Source: an uncultured Fibrobacter sp.
GTDB lineage: Bacteria; Fibrobacterota; Fibrobacteria; Fibrobacterales; Fibrobacteraceae
NCBI RefSeq assembly: GCF_947166265.1
Contig: NZ_CAMVDO010000005.1
Location: 102,821 to 166,820 of the forward strand
Direction: 5' to 3'
Length of the DNA stretch: 64,000 nucleotides
Shown here: positions 7,579-16,256 of the stretch, in pieces
Layout of the letters: the number at the start of each line of letters is the position of its first letter
Numbering within the stretch: position 1 is the stretch's first letter
The notes under the pieces: generated by a model
What the model was told of the DNA's origin: nothing
What the model saw: the letters and a program-made list of their open reading frames with translations, nothing else
Database searches by the model: none
Made by a program: the position numbers and the translations under genes

Positions 7579-9339
7579 ATGATGCATAAGACTTTTGCCC
7601 TGACAGTTGCAACGGCCACTTTTGCAACGCTCACCTTTGCCGCCACCCCCATCCGTTTAGAAGCCGAAGACGCAGTTCTCGCCAACGACCACAAAGTCGT
7701 CGTCATCACAGATGCCAAAGCTTCGGGCGGAAAGTCCGTTGACATGAAAGACGGCGATTTGGAGTTCAAAGTGACAGTCCCCGAATCAGGTTATTACACG
7801 CTTTGGGCCACATACCAGTTGCCATCGAATTCGACCAACAAAATCCAGAACTTGACCGTCAACGATATTTCTGCGGGGCAGATTTCTTTTGGAATTTCCG
7901 ACGAATTCACAACCATCAAAGGTGCGGGCAAAATCAAGCTCGCTGCAGGCGAAAACAAAATAGGCATTATCCACAGCTGGGGTTACGTCAACCTCGACTA
8001 CATTGAACTCACGGAATACGAGGCAAGTCCGTGGAGCATTTCTCCGACTCCTGTCACGCCAGAACCGACCGAAAGCGCACAGAAGCTCTACAATTTCTTG
8101 CTCACCAATTTCGGCAAGCACGTGATTAGCGGCGTCATGACGGAACGCCCGTTTGAAAATGACGGCCAGTACACCCCGCAAAACTACGAAACGCAAACCG
8201 AACTCAGTTACATCAACAAGGCTAGCGGCAAGAACGTGGTTCTCGTAGGCTTTGACTTTTTGCATGCCTCGGGCAAGAATTCCGACCAGCAATGGTATCA
8301 GGGGTACACGCACGCTTCGCTCGAAATGGCAAAGACGGTCTGGAAAGCAGGTGGCATTCCGCAATTCAACTGGCATTGGAAAGACCCGATGCACGAAGTC
8401 GAAGCGTTCTACACGCAATCTAGCAGAAACGATCCCTACACCGAATTCAGTATCAACAAGGCTTACGACGAATCCACTGGCAAGTGGAAAACAAGTAGCG
8501 ATGAATACAAGGCCATTGTCCGCGACATGGAAATGATCGCCGACTCGCTTTTGACTTTGCAGAAAGAAGGCGTCGCCGTTCTTTGGCGCCCGCTCCACGA
8601 AGCTAGCGGCAAGTGGTTCTGGTGGGGTACCGATGGCGCCAAGCCGTGCGTTGCTTTGTACAAGCTCATGTTCGATATTTTCGTGAACCAGAAAGGTTTG
8701 CACAACTTGATCTGGGTGTGGACCACCGACGAAGCGAGCGACGCCCTCGACTGGTATCCGGGCGATGAATACGTGGACGTTGTGGGCCGCGACTACTATT
8801 ACTACCCACGCGAATCCAATCACTCCAGCCTCATCGGCAGCTTTGAGACTGTCAAGGAAATTTTCGGCGGCAAAAAGATTGTAGCGCTCAGCGAAAACGG
8901 ATCTGTGCCCTACCCCGACGAGATGAAGGCCGATGGTGCCAACTGGAGCTGGTTTATGCCATGGTATGGCGACTACGCCATGGAAGGCTGGGCAAACGAC
9001 AATACGGCCGAAAGCTGGAACACGGTCATGAACAACAGCTATACCCTGACGCTCGAAGACATGCCCGGCTGGGATAATTACGAAATGGAGACGACCATAA
9101 TCGCCCCCGCGAAAATAGCTTCCCCCGCAATCCGACTTGTCGGTCATGATTTACAGGTAAACCTGAACGCTTCAACGGCAAAGGTCTCGATTTTCGACAT
9201 GCAAGGCCATCAGGTGATGAACCGCATTGTTAATGGCGCAAACGCATGCATTAAACTGAACGGAATCGCAGCCGGGCAATATATTGTAAAAATGCAGGGG
9301 AACGGATTTTCGCAGAACACAAGAATTCAGGTAAAGTAA
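7579..9339 (+). CDS. Secreted GH26 beta-mannanase with CBM35-like and T9SS-like domains
   Basis: 586 residues. Signal peptide about 1-21. Residues 22-145 resemble a CBM35-type beta-sandwich (opening IRLEAEDAVL, closing VNLDYIELTEYE). The GH26 domain covers about 155-500, with acid/base Glu341 in RPLHEASGKWFWWG and nucleophile Glu439 in LSENGSVP. The last 75 residues match the type IX secretion C-terminal domain pattern (KVSIFDMQG, then GIAAGQYIVKM, ending RIQVK), so the enzyme is probably exported and displayed or released by T9SS. Two adjacent ATGs (7579 and 7582) could start it; GGAG lies 9-12 bases upstream. The catalytic part is clearly paralogous to both neighbours. Confidence 0.92.
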   Translation: MMHKTFALTVATATFATLTFAATPIRLEAEDAVLANDHKVVVITDAKASGGKSVDMKDGDLEFKVTVPESGYYTLWATYQLPSNSTNKIQNLTVNDISAGQISFGISDEFTTIKGAGKIKLAAGENKIGIIHSWGYVNLDYIELTEYEASPWSISPTPVTPEPTESAQKLYNFLLTNFGKHVISGVMTERPFENDGQYTPQNYETQTELSYINKASGKNVVLVGFDFLHASGKNSDQQWYQGYTHASLEMAKTVWKAGGIPQFNWHWKDPMHEVEAFYTQSSRNDPYTEFSINKAYDESTGKWKTSSDEYKAIVRDMEMIADSLLTLQKEGVAVLWRPLHEASGKWFWWGTDGAKPCVALYKLMFDIFVNQKGLHNLIWVWTTDEASDALDWYPGDEYVDVVGRDYYYYPRESNHSSLIGSFETVKEIFGGKKIVALSENGSVPYPDEMKADGANWSWFMPWYGDYAMEGWANDNTAESWNTVMNNSYTLTLEDMPGWDNYEMETTIIAPAKIASPAIRLVGHDLQVNLNASTAKVSIFDMQGHQVMNRIVNGANACIKLNGIAAGQYIVKMQGNGFSQNTRIQVK

Positions 9340-9342
9340 AAT

Positions 9343-9383
9343 GGACCCCCTCCCTGACGGTCGAGGATGACGTAAGGGGGGGG
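9343..9383. repeat. Dispersed palindromic element between mannanase genes
   Basis: C-rich and G-rich arms (GGACCCCC and AAGGGGGGG) flank CTGACGGTCGAGGATGACG. The GTCATCCTCGACCG part, read on the minus strand, resembles the element at 49314-49375. Confidence 0.4.
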
Positions 9384-9408
9384 CAAAGCAAAAAAAAGGA
9401 GTGTTGTT

Positions 9409-11343
9409 ATGGGATGTAAATTCACGACGCGCATCAGCACCGCGCTATCAACGAGTACAATGTGCTTCATGGGCATAATGGGAGTAACGGCCGCATTTGC
9501 CGCCCCCACCACGTACGAAGCCGAAGATTTGGCTGGCGCAACCGTTGTCGAAGATGCCGATTATTCGGGTGGAAAGTACGCAAAGCCCGCCGATGCTAGC
9601 GGCATCACCTTTACCGTCAAGGTCGAAGAGACAGCCGTCTACGACATCACCACGAAAGTACTCATCAAGCAATTCGACTGGATTACCTCTAAAATTGCGG
9701 TGAACGGAGTCGATGTGGGTTCCATGCTCATGACCCCGCGCAACTGCGATTCCAGCTATGTAATGTCGGCATCAGCCAAAATGAAGGTCGGCGAAAACAC
9801 GATTACGGTCGGCAACCAGGCGATTGGCGTGGACTACATTACCGTCGAACGCCACCCGGACCCCGAATTCAACATCAGCGCATTGCCGGTGACCCCGAAC
9901 GCCACCGAAAGCGCAATGAAGGTCAAGACCTTCCTCCGCGATAACTTCTTAAAGAAGACCATCAGCGGCATGATGATCAGCGACCAGAATTTCAACTACG
10001 ACTACGGCAACATGCGGCTCATTCCGCCCGGTGGCTGCACCCCCGCAGACTCCTGCAAGTTCTCCGACACAGAAGTCTCGTGGAAAGGCCAGACGGACAT
10101 CGACGAATTCTACAAGCATAGCGGCCATTACCCCGCCATCGGCGGCTTCGACATGCTGTTTGCCGCAGGCGGCCACCATGAAGAAGGCTGGTTCAAGGGC
10201 TACACCGAAAACAATCTGCTCATGACCGAAGAACTTTGGAAAATGGGCGGCATCCCGACCTATACCTGGCACTGGAAAGTCGGCAAAGACACCGTATTCT
10301 ATACCCAGGACGCTTATCCCAACAACGGGTTCAACGCGAGCGGCTGTACCGATACTGTCATGGGAACCTCGAACACCAATACCTGCTTTAACTACACCAA
10401 GGCCTTCAAGGACGCTCAGTGCAAGGAACTCGACGAGACCTCGCAGGAATACAAGGACATCGTCGCCGACGTAGATATTGTTTCGGGCTACTTCAAGCAA
10501 CTGCAGGAAAAGGGAATCGCCGTCGTATGGCGTCCGCTCCACGAAGCGAGCGGTGGCTGGTTCTGGTGGGGCGTCGGCAGCGCCGAATGCTACGTACAGC
10601 TGTACCGCCTGGTATTCAACCGCATGGTCGGCACCAACGGACTCAAGAACCTCATTTGGGTGTGGAACATCAATACCGACCCGTCTCTCGGTTATGACTA
10701 TTCCGCCCTGAACGCCGCATGGTACCCCGGCGACGAATACGTGGACATTGTCGCAGTCGATGTCTATAACCCGATGGATGACCACAACTCTGGAGCGAAC
10801 TATTTCAACAAAATCGTAAGCGACGTGGGTACGAACAAGATGATTGCCCTGAGTGAAAACGGCGCCATCCCCGATATCGACAGCATTGCCGAGGACAAGG
10901 CCTATTGGAGCTATTGGATGACATGGAGCCAGACCTGGAGCGGAAACTTCCTGGAAAAGACCTCGACCGAAATGTGGAAACGGAACCTGGACGACGAACG
11001 CATTATCGCCCTCGACGATATGCCCGGCTGGGACAAGGTCGTAGCCGACACCAGTAGCGAAGGCGCCATCATTGCCCCAAGCGCAATCGCCCCGAAAAGA
11101 ATCACCGCCAACAACGTAACCATCCAGATGCAGGGCAGAAATCTAAGCATCGCCGTTCCGCAGGCAAGCCGCACAAGCATCGCCCTTTTCGACATGCTCG
11201 GACATAAAGTCGCAAGCCTAGCCAATGGAAATTTCCCCGCAGGGACGCTCCAATTCGACCTCGGCGGCATTGCAAGCGGCAACTACATTGTCCGCGCGAA
11301 AATCGGAAACGCAAGCTACGCCCAAAGAATCAGGGTGAAATAA
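9409..11343 (+). CDS. Secreted GH26 beta-mannanase with CBM35-like and T9SS-like domains
   Basis: 644 residues. Signal peptide about 1-29 (ends AAFAAP). A CBM35-like domain (about 30-145; opening TTYEAEDLAGATV, closing IGVDYITVERH) precedes the GH26 domain (about 155-540), with acid/base Glu379 in RPLHEASGGWFWWG and nucleophile Glu483 in LSENGAIP. It carries an extra Cys-containing loop (PPGGCTPADSCKF) absent from its neighbours. The C-terminal 80 residues are a T9SS-like sorting domain (TSIALFDMLGHKV, GIASGNYIVRA, ending RIRVK). AAGGAG precedes the ATG. It is close behind the second mannanase with no clear terminator between, so the two may be cotranscribed. Confidence 0.92.
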   Translation: MGCKFTTRISTALSTSTMCFMGIMGVTAAFAAPTTYEAEDLAGATVVEDADYSGGKYAKPADASGITFTVKVEETAVYDITTKVLIKQFDWITSKIAVNGVDVGSMLMTPRNCDSSYVMSASAKMKVGENTITVGNQAIGVDYITVERHPDPEFNISALPVTPNATESAMKVKTFLRDNFLKKTISGMMISDQNFNYDYGNMRLIPPGGCTPADSCKFSDTEVSWKGQTDIDEFYKHSGHYPAIGGFDMLFAAGGHHEEGWFKGYTENNLLMTEELWKMGGIPTYTWHWKVGKDTVFYTQDAYPNNGFNASGCTDTVMGTSNTNTCFNYTKAFKDAQCKELDETSQEYKDIVADVDIVSGYFKQLQEKGIAVVWRPLHEASGGWFWWGVGSAECYVQLYRLVFNRMVGTNGLKNLIWVWNINTDPSLGYDYSALNAAWYPGDEYVDIVAVDVYNPMDDHNSGANYFNKIVSDVGTNKMIALSENGAIPDIDSIAEDKAYWSYWMTWSQTWSGNFLEKTSTEMWKRNLDDERIIALDDMPGWDKVVADTSSEGAIIAPSAIAPKRITANNVTIQMQGRNLSIAVPQASRTSIALFDMLGHKVASLANGNFPAGTLQFDLGGIASGNYIVRAKIGNASYAQRIRVK

Positions 11344-11375
11344 CACCAAACGTTATTCCAAATCGGAATATGCAG

Positions 11376-11404
11376 AATCGCGAAAAAACACGTTTTTCGC
11401 GATT
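11376..11404 (+). terminator. Terminator of the mannanase cluster
   Basis: AATCGCGAAAAA pairs perfectly with TTTTTCGCGATT around a 5-base loop and is followed by TTTTG. Confidence 0.9.
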
Positions 11405-11445
11405 TTTTGTTTATTTTAGCAACAAGAAATACCTACTCGCTCCAA

Positions 11446-11479
11446 ACATTTAGTTTATCTACAATTACAATAAAAATCC
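11446..11479. repeat. Direct repeat, left copy, flanking the Rpn-type gene
   Basis: A 34-bp AT-rich sequence beginning ACATTTAG and ending AAAAATCC. It matches 12584-12616 at 31 of 34 positions (two substitutions and one deleted A), in the same orientation. Confidence 0.6.
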
Positions 11480-11541
11480 ATGCAAAAAAACAGTTCTACG
11501 GTAATCAATGCAGAACGTTGTCTAAAAAAATTTTCCGTCTT

Positions 11542-11558
11542 GCTTCGATAAGCTCAGC
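11542..11558. repeat. Solo copy of the palindromic-repeat core
   Basis: GCTTCGATAAGCTCAGC holds the TTCGATAAGCTC core seen, in variants, in mnmE and polA. The arms are short and decayed. Confidence 0.35.
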
Positions 11559-11622
11559 ACAGGCTTAGGGGCCTTAGCCGCAGTACGCCTTAAAATAGAT
11601 AAAAATCAGAAACTGACTTAGC

Positions 11623-12438
11623 TTAACGTTTTTGTTCGCGAAGCGCCCTGCGCTTCTGAATTTCTTCTTGCGGAAACCCTGAAATAGCAGCAATGTCCTC
11701 ATTCGTAAATTTCGGATTCGCGAGCATTGCATCGACCATTTCAAGCTTAGCTTTAGCTTTACCTCTTTCCTCGCTTTCATGAAGGTCGTATTCGTAAGTC
11801 ATATACTTGTTCCTTATGAGAGTGTCGGCTTTGTAATAAGACACCTGGTCGTTGATGGTTTTGGTTTCATGAGAATCAACATTCCTAGTCGCAAAATACT
11901 TCATGTACGCTTTGACAACCGGGTCTGTAAAATCTTCGTACCTTTTAAAGATATAAAAATTTTTGAAGGTGCGGTCATTCAAAGTGATGTTAGCGTCCTC
12001 TTTGGCCCTATTTTCGAAATGATATGCCGGAAGTCCGCATCCAAAAATGTCCATGGGACACAAGAAGATAATGTACTGTTCCTTGAGACTGGTATAAAAA
12101 CCACCCTTCGAAAGTGCAACGCCGTCGCCCACGCTCTGATAGTACCTGGCACGCTGCGGGAGTTCCTTGGTATCTACCATCTGCATTTCCAAATCAAAGG
12201 AACGGATTGCCTCGCCGTTTTTGTCGGTTTCCCGTGCAAAGACGTCGTAGCGGACGCCCTTGTGTTCTGCGTCATAGCTCAAAACTGCCTCCGGAACCGG
12301 AGTTTCCAGGTGATCGATTTTGATGTTCAGCAAGTGTTCGATGAATGGTTGCGCAATATGCTTGTTGCTAAAAACAAGTCCAAACATAATCGGGTCGGTA
12401 ATGTCAAGATCGTCAAAAGGTTTGATATTCATTTGCAA
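11623..12438 (-). CDS. Rpn/PD-(D/E)XK nuclease family transposase-like protein
   Basis: 271 residues matching the Rpn family (recombination-promoting nucleases, often labelled PD-(D/E)XK family transposase). The opening MNIKPFDDLDITDPIMFGLVF and the core RYDVFARE then FDLEMQ give the expected Asp and Glu-x-Gln active-site pattern, followed by RARYYQS. The C-terminal third is charged (ESEERGKAKAKLEMVDAML) and ends in a helix-turn-like FTNEDIAAISGFP segment. The first ATG is chosen because GGAG lies 7 bases upstream. Known members cut DNA and promote RecA-independent recombination; their natural role is unclear. It stands alone between convergent and divergent genes, framed by direct repeats. 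Confidence 0.85.
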   Translation of the reverse strand: MQMNIKPFDDLDITDPIMFGLVFSNKHIAQPFIEHLLNIKIDHLETPVPEAVLSYDAEHKGVRYDVFARETDKNGEAIRSFDLEMQMVDTKELPQRARYYQSVGDGVALSKGGFYTSLKEQYIIFLCPMDIFGCGLPAYHFENRAKEDANITLNDRTFKNFYIFKRYEDFTDPVVKAYMKYFATRNVDSHETKTINDQVSYYKADTLIRNKYMTYEYDLHESEERGKAKAKLEMVDAMLANPKFTNEDIAAISGFPQEEIQKRRALREQKR

Positions 12439-12583
12439 ACTCCATTTAAGTTCAGGAGAGCAAATCTATCAAATAAAAATGCCCATTTTCGAAAATGGCC
12501 GAATTTTGCAAACAAGTGTTTGCAGCAACTAACAGGTTGCCAACATAAGAAAAATTTACACTCGAAATCAGCCCACAAGCACA

Positions 12584-12616
12584 ACATTTACTTTATCTAC
12601 AATCACAATAAAATCC
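12584..12616. repeat. Direct repeat, right copy, flanking the Rpn-type gene
   Basis: A 33-bp sequence beginning ACATTTAC and ending AAAATCC, partner of 11446-11479. The two copies lie about 1.1 kb apart and bracket the Rpn-type gene and its flanks. Confidence 0.6.
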
Positions 12617-12733
12617 GCACAGACAACCGACTCCAGAGGTGTCAAATGAAAATCCCTATCTGCAAAACAAGGGCTTTTCCGTTTGCTAGTCTTCCCCTCA
12701 TACGGTGAAAGTTTCGTAACCTTTCTAGCCAAC

Positions 12734-12757
12734 AACCACTGCCCACTGCCTACTAAA
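12734..12757. repeat. CTACTGC-type short tandem repeat before GH57
   Basis: AACCACTGCCCACTGCCTAC holds three imperfect 7-base units (CCACTGC, CCACTGC, CTACT). Related tracts occur at 18611, 18685 and 23994, always next to a gene boundary. Confidence 0.55.
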
Positions 12758-12761
12758 TTTC

Positions 12762-12769
12762 TATTTTTG
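12762..12769 (+). promoter_or_regulatory. Probable -10 element of the GH57 gene
   Basis: TATTTTTG stands 5 bases before the ATG. It fits the TAnnTTTG type known from the related Bacteroidetes. There is no Shine-Dalgarno. Confidence 0.4.
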
Positions 12770-12774
12770 CGCTC

Positions 12775-15189
12775 ATGGAAAAGAAGCACCCCCTTTACTT
12801 TACGATTCACGGTCATTTTTACCAGCCGCCACGCGAAAACCCCTGGACAGGCGTTATCGAGAACCAGCCCAGTGCACGCCCTTTCCACGACTGGAACGAC
12901 CGCATTGCTAGCCAGTGTTACAGCCCCAATTCCGCGAGCCGCATTCTTTCGCCGAACGGGCGCATTGTCGATATTGTCAACAACTACGATTTTATGAGCT
13001 TCAACATGGGGCCGACCCTCATGGGATGGATCCGTACGAACACGCCGGATACCTACAAGCGCATCCAGGAAGCCGACAAGCGGAGTGCAGAACGTCTGAA
13101 AGGCCACGGTAACGCGATTGCCCAGGTCTACAACCACATCATCATGCCACTCGCCTCGCAAGAGGACAAGAAAACCCAGATCCGCTGGGGCATCGAAGAC
13201 TTTAAGTTCCACTTCGGACGCATGCCCGAAGCCATGTGGCTCGCCGAAACCGCCATCAACTTCGAGACGGTGGTGGAACTCATCAAGGCAGGCATCAAGT
13301 TCACCATTCTTTCGCCGACGCAGGCCGACAAGTTCCGCAAGCTGGGCGGTACCGAATGGACCGGCTGCAGCAACACCGACATCGACACGACACGCCCCTA
13401 CCGCATCTACCCGCGCAACAAGGACGGCGTTCTCGTTTGCGACGGCTACCTCGACGTATTCTTCTACAACCCGTGGCTTTCTTCGGCAGTGGGCTTTGAA
13501 CACCTGCTCCGCGACGCGGGTACTTTCGGCAACCGCATCAAGGACGCCTGGGACGAAAAGCGCAAGGATCCGCAGCTAGTGAGCATCGGTACCGACGGTG
13601 AATCTTACGGTCACCACGAACCGTTCGGCGACATGTGCGCCGCCTGGCTCTACAACCACTACGCCCCGGAACACAACATGGTCCCGGTGAACTACGGCTG
13701 GTTCCTGGAAGAGTTCCCGCCCGAACACGAGGTGATGCTCAAGAACTTCTACAGCGAAGGCTGCGCCTGGAGCTGTGCCCACGGCGTTGGCCGCTGGTAC
13801 CGCGATTGCGGCTGCTCGACTGGCGGTGGGCCGGGTTGGAACCAGAAATGGCGCGGTCCGCTCCGCGATGCCTTCAACCACTTGAAGAAACTCGCCGACG
13901 ATGTTTTCGTCCGCGAATTTGAAAAGATATCCGACGTAGACCCGTGGGAAGCACGCAACAATTTTGTCGAAGTCCTGGTCGCCCCCGAAGACGAATCGCG
14001 TGTACAGGCATTCCTCGCCAAGACGGTCAAAAATCCGAACGACGCAGACATGTGCGCAAAGGCTATCCGTCTCCTCGAAATCCAGAAGTTCTGCCTGTTC
14101 AGCTTCACGAGCTGTGGCTGGTTCTTCAACGATATCGAAGGTCTGGAACCGGTGCAGAACATGCGCTACGCGCTCCGTGCCATGGAACTCCTGGAACCGT
14201 TCCTCCCCTACGGTCACCACATCAAGAATGAAGTCATCAGCATTCTCGCCCGCGCCACGAGTAACGAACACAAGTGGAACGGTGCCGAAGTGTTTACGAA
14301 CTATGCCGAAGAGAAGGTTCCAGTGGTCGTGAAAGAATTGGCCGAACAGGCCGCCATGTTCCACCTGAACCTGGAAGATGACTCCGAAAAGAACAAGAAG
14401 ATTGTCGCCACGAAGATTGCATCGCGCAGGCGCCAGACGCTCGTACGCACGGAATATTTCGACAAGTACATCAACGAACGCCGCATTTCGACGGTGCTCG
14501 CCATCACCGACATGCTCGGCCGCATCAACCTGGTCGTCGCCGATGGCGAAAACGAGCAGAACGGGCTTAAGTTTGTTGAAAATCCGAATATGAGCACGCA
14601 GGAACTGCAGGCGCTCTACCCCACCGCCTATGTGGTTCGCATGCGCAACCTGATGAGCGACTCCATCAAGCGCATCAACCAGATTTCGACCAAGAAGTAC
14701 CTGAACAGCCTCACGGAATCGTTCTCGAGCTTTGCGCTTTCTCACGGACTTTCGATCGACAGCCTGGCCGACCTCGACCACACCCTGCCCGATACCATGC
14801 GCAAAATTCTTTCGCTCGAAATCAACTCCAAGATTCACCACCTGGCACTCGAATACATGGAAAACGACGACCAGAAGGTTTTCGACGAAATCAAGGACCT
14901 GATCGAAGAAGCGAATGCGCTGCATACGCATTATTCGTTCGGCGGTACGGGCCGCATGTTCCATGCGAAGCTCATCAAGCTGATCGACTCCGTGTTCGAA
15001 AGCTTTGACAAGGATGCCGTCAAGCACATCACCGGGCTTATCACGGTCGCCGACTGGCTCAAGCTCGAAATCGACAAGACGAGCCTCGAAAACAAGGTGT
15101 TCCCCGCCTACCAGGAATACGTGAAATACCCGACCAGCAAGATTTCGGCACTCAAGCCGATGTTCAGCTGGCTGAATTTCGAGGTTTAA
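12775..15189 (+). CDS. GH57 family glycoside hydrolase with DUF3536
   Basis: 804 residues. The opening YFTIHGHFYQPPRENPW is the characteristic start of GH57/DUF3536 proteins, and the GH57 barrel covers about residues 5-330 with TDGESYGHHEPFGDM as a catalytic-site region. The long rest matches the mostly helical DUF3536 type (FTSCGWFFNDIEGLEP is a recognisable landmark). GH57 enzymes act on alpha-glucans, as amylases, branching enzymes or 4-alpha-glucanotransferases; this subgroup has no certain substrate. No signal peptide is seen, so a role in intracellular glycogen metabolism is plausible. hpt follows 14 bases later, so they probably form an operon. Confidence 0.88.
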   Translation: MEKKHPLYFTIHGHFYQPPRENPWTGVIENQPSARPFHDWNDRIASQCYSPNSASRILSPNGRIVDIVNNYDFMSFNMGPTLMGWIRTNTPDTYKRIQEADKRSAERLKGHGNAIAQVYNHIIMPLASQEDKKTQIRWGIEDFKFHFGRMPEAMWLAETAINFETVVELIKAGIKFTILSPTQADKFRKLGGTEWTGCSNTDIDTTRPYRIYPRNKDGVLVCDGYLDVFFYNPWLSSAVGFEHLLRDAGTFGNRIKDAWDEKRKDPQLVSIGTDGESYGHHEPFGDMCAAWLYNHYAPEHNMVPVNYGWFLEEFPPEHEVMLKNFYSEGCAWSCAHGVGRWYRDCGCSTGGGPGWNQKWRGPLRDAFNHLKKLADDVFVREFEKISDVDPWEARNNFVEVLVAPEDESRVQAFLAKTVKNPNDADMCAKAIRLLEIQKFCLFSFTSCGWFFNDIEGLEPVQNMRYALRAMELLEPFLPYGHHIKNEVISILARATSNEHKWNGAEVFTNYAEEKVPVVVKELAEQAAMFHLNLEDDSEKNKKIVATKIASRRRQTLVRTEYFDKYINERRISTVLAITDMLGRINLVVADGENEQNGLKFVENPNMSTQELQALYPTAYVVRMRNLMSDSIKRINQISTKKYLNSLTESFSSFALSHGLSIDSLADLDHTLPDTMRKILSLEINSKIHHLALEYMENDDQKVFDEIKDLIEEANALHTHYSFGGTGRMFHAKLIKLIDSVFESFDKDAVKHITGLITVADWLKLEIDKTSLENKVFPAYQEYVKYPTSKISALKPMFSWLNFEV

Positions 15190-15203
15190 CCACCGAGGTG
15201 AAT

Positions 15204-15749
15204 ATGTACAAGATGTCCGAAAAGCCGCTGATTAGCGAAAAAAGAATCCGTGAGCGAGTCTCTACACTCGCCCAAGAAATCGTCGTTGCCTACGATTTCG
15301 ACATCCTGCTTTCGGCCCTCACCGGGGCCTACATGTTCACCGCCGACCTGTGCCGCGAAATTGCAAGGGTTCAAGGTCCCGCAGCCATTCAGAAAAGAAT
15401 CGCCTTTATCAAGGCGTCCAGCTACGGGGATTCCACCGAATCCAGCGGAAAGCTCCAGGTGCAGGGTCTCGAAAGAATCAACCTTCAGGGCAAAAAGGTC
15501 CTGATGATAGACGATATCGCCGACACCGGAACCACGCTTCTTGGACTTTTGGATATGCTCAAGAATGCCGGGGCCAAGGAAGTCCGTACCTGCGTCCTGT
15601 TGAACAAGCAGGAACGCCGTGAAGTCAACGTCACGGCGGACTTTGTCGGTTTTGAGATTGCAAACGAATTCGTAGTGGGCTACGGTCTCGACTATGCAAA
15701 CGATTACCGTATGCTCCCCGAAATATGGACTCTACAGGAAGCAAACTAA
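15204..15749 (+). CDS. hpt: Hypoxanthine phosphoribosyltransferase
   Basis: 181 residues. It converts hypoxanthine or guanine plus PRPP to IMP or GMP in purine salvage. The PRPP-binding motif VLMIDDIADTGTTL (residues about 99-112) and the tail element FVVGYGLDYANDYRMLP are diagnostic. The start at 15204 is chosen because GAGGTG lies just before it; a GTG two codons earlier is possible. The N-terminal flexible-loop region (FIKASSYGDSTESSG) is present. The next gene starts immediately after its stop codon, which suggests translational coupling in a GH57-hpt-membrane protein-cysE-nth operon. Confidence 0.93.
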   Translation: MYKMSEKPLISEKRIRERVSTLAQEIVVAYDFDILLSALTGAYMFTADLCREIARVQGPAAIQKRIAFIKASSYGDSTESSGKLQVQGLERINLQGKKVLMIDDIADTGTTLLGLLDMLKNAGAKEVRTCVLLNKQERREVNVTADFVGFEIANEFVVGYGLDYANDYRMLPEIWTLQEAN

Positions 15750-16256
15750 ATGGCGAATAACGATTTCGATGACGTTAGGCTTCATGCCACCCAGACTTTC
15801 GAAGCGGTAGAACGCAGCTACAACAAGATTGGCCGCGGAAAGCGGTTCCTGATCAATCTTGCCGTATGCCTATTGTTCTTTATCGCCGGTTTTATTGCAT
15901 GCAACGTATTCAACAGCGTTCCTACCGAAGGGGCGATCGAACGGGTTGCCGCACAGCCCGACATGGTAAACAAGTGCAAGTACCGCTACGACCGCGCCAT
16001 GGAATACGCCATTATGCATGAATGCGTATTCGCAAAAGGGACTCCGCACAACGAAAAGTCCCTTATCCAGCGCATCAACTACTGCACCTGCGCCCTCGAA
16101 AGTGTGCAAAAGAAAAAGCCCTATCAAAAAATGTTTGAAAACAACCTCGTAGACTTCACCTTCAAAATCCGCGAAGAAAACCTGTGCAAAGAAAACAAGG
16201 TGATCCCCACTTTGGACGAGGAAGAAGAAGAGACGAAGGACAAGGCCAAGAAATGA
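15750..16256 (+). CDS. Small single-pass membrane protein, function unknown
   Basis: 168 residues, not recognised. One membrane helix (about residues 33-53, LINLAVCLLFFIAGFIACNVF) follows a 30-residue cytoplasmic start. The outer or periplasmic part contains four Cys (in NKCKYRYD, MHECVFAK and NYCTCALE), suggesting a small disulfide-linked or metal-binding domain. The tail is strongly acidic then basic (DEEEEETKDKAKK). The ATG directly follows the hpt stop codon, and its own stop overlaps the cysE start (ATGA), so it is tightly embedded in the operon. Confidence 0.7.
   Translation: MANNDFDDVRLHATQTFEAVERSYNKIGRGKRFLINLAVCLLFFIAGFIACNVFNSVPTEGAIERVAAQPDMVNKCKYRYDRAMEYAIMHECVFAKGTPHNEKSLIQRINYCTCALESVQKKKPYQKMFENNLVDFTFKIREENLCKENKVIPTLDEEEEETKDKAKK

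Larger units (their letters stand above)
12439..12774. other. 336-bp intergenic region between the Rpn-type and GH57 genes
   Basis: No gene is visible. It contains a perfect 16-bp palindrome, CCATTTTCGAAAATGG at 12483-12498, the right direct repeat at 12584-12616, a CACTGCC-type short repeat at 12734-12757 and the GH57 promoter box at 12762. Confidence 0.6.

Noticed and set aside
11623..12438. Classical insertion sequence at the Rpn-type gene
   Set aside because: No inverted terminal repeats or target duplication were found, only imperfect direct repeats that are not adjacent to the gene ends.
13576..15027. Minus-strand open frame opposite the GH57 gene
   Set aside because: The GH57/DUF3536 frame is continuous and family-specific; the reverse reading has no recognisable motif.
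16184..16252. Upstream start for cysE adding 23 residues
   Set aside because: The extra residues are out of family, come from the end of the preceding gene, and no ribosome site supports them.
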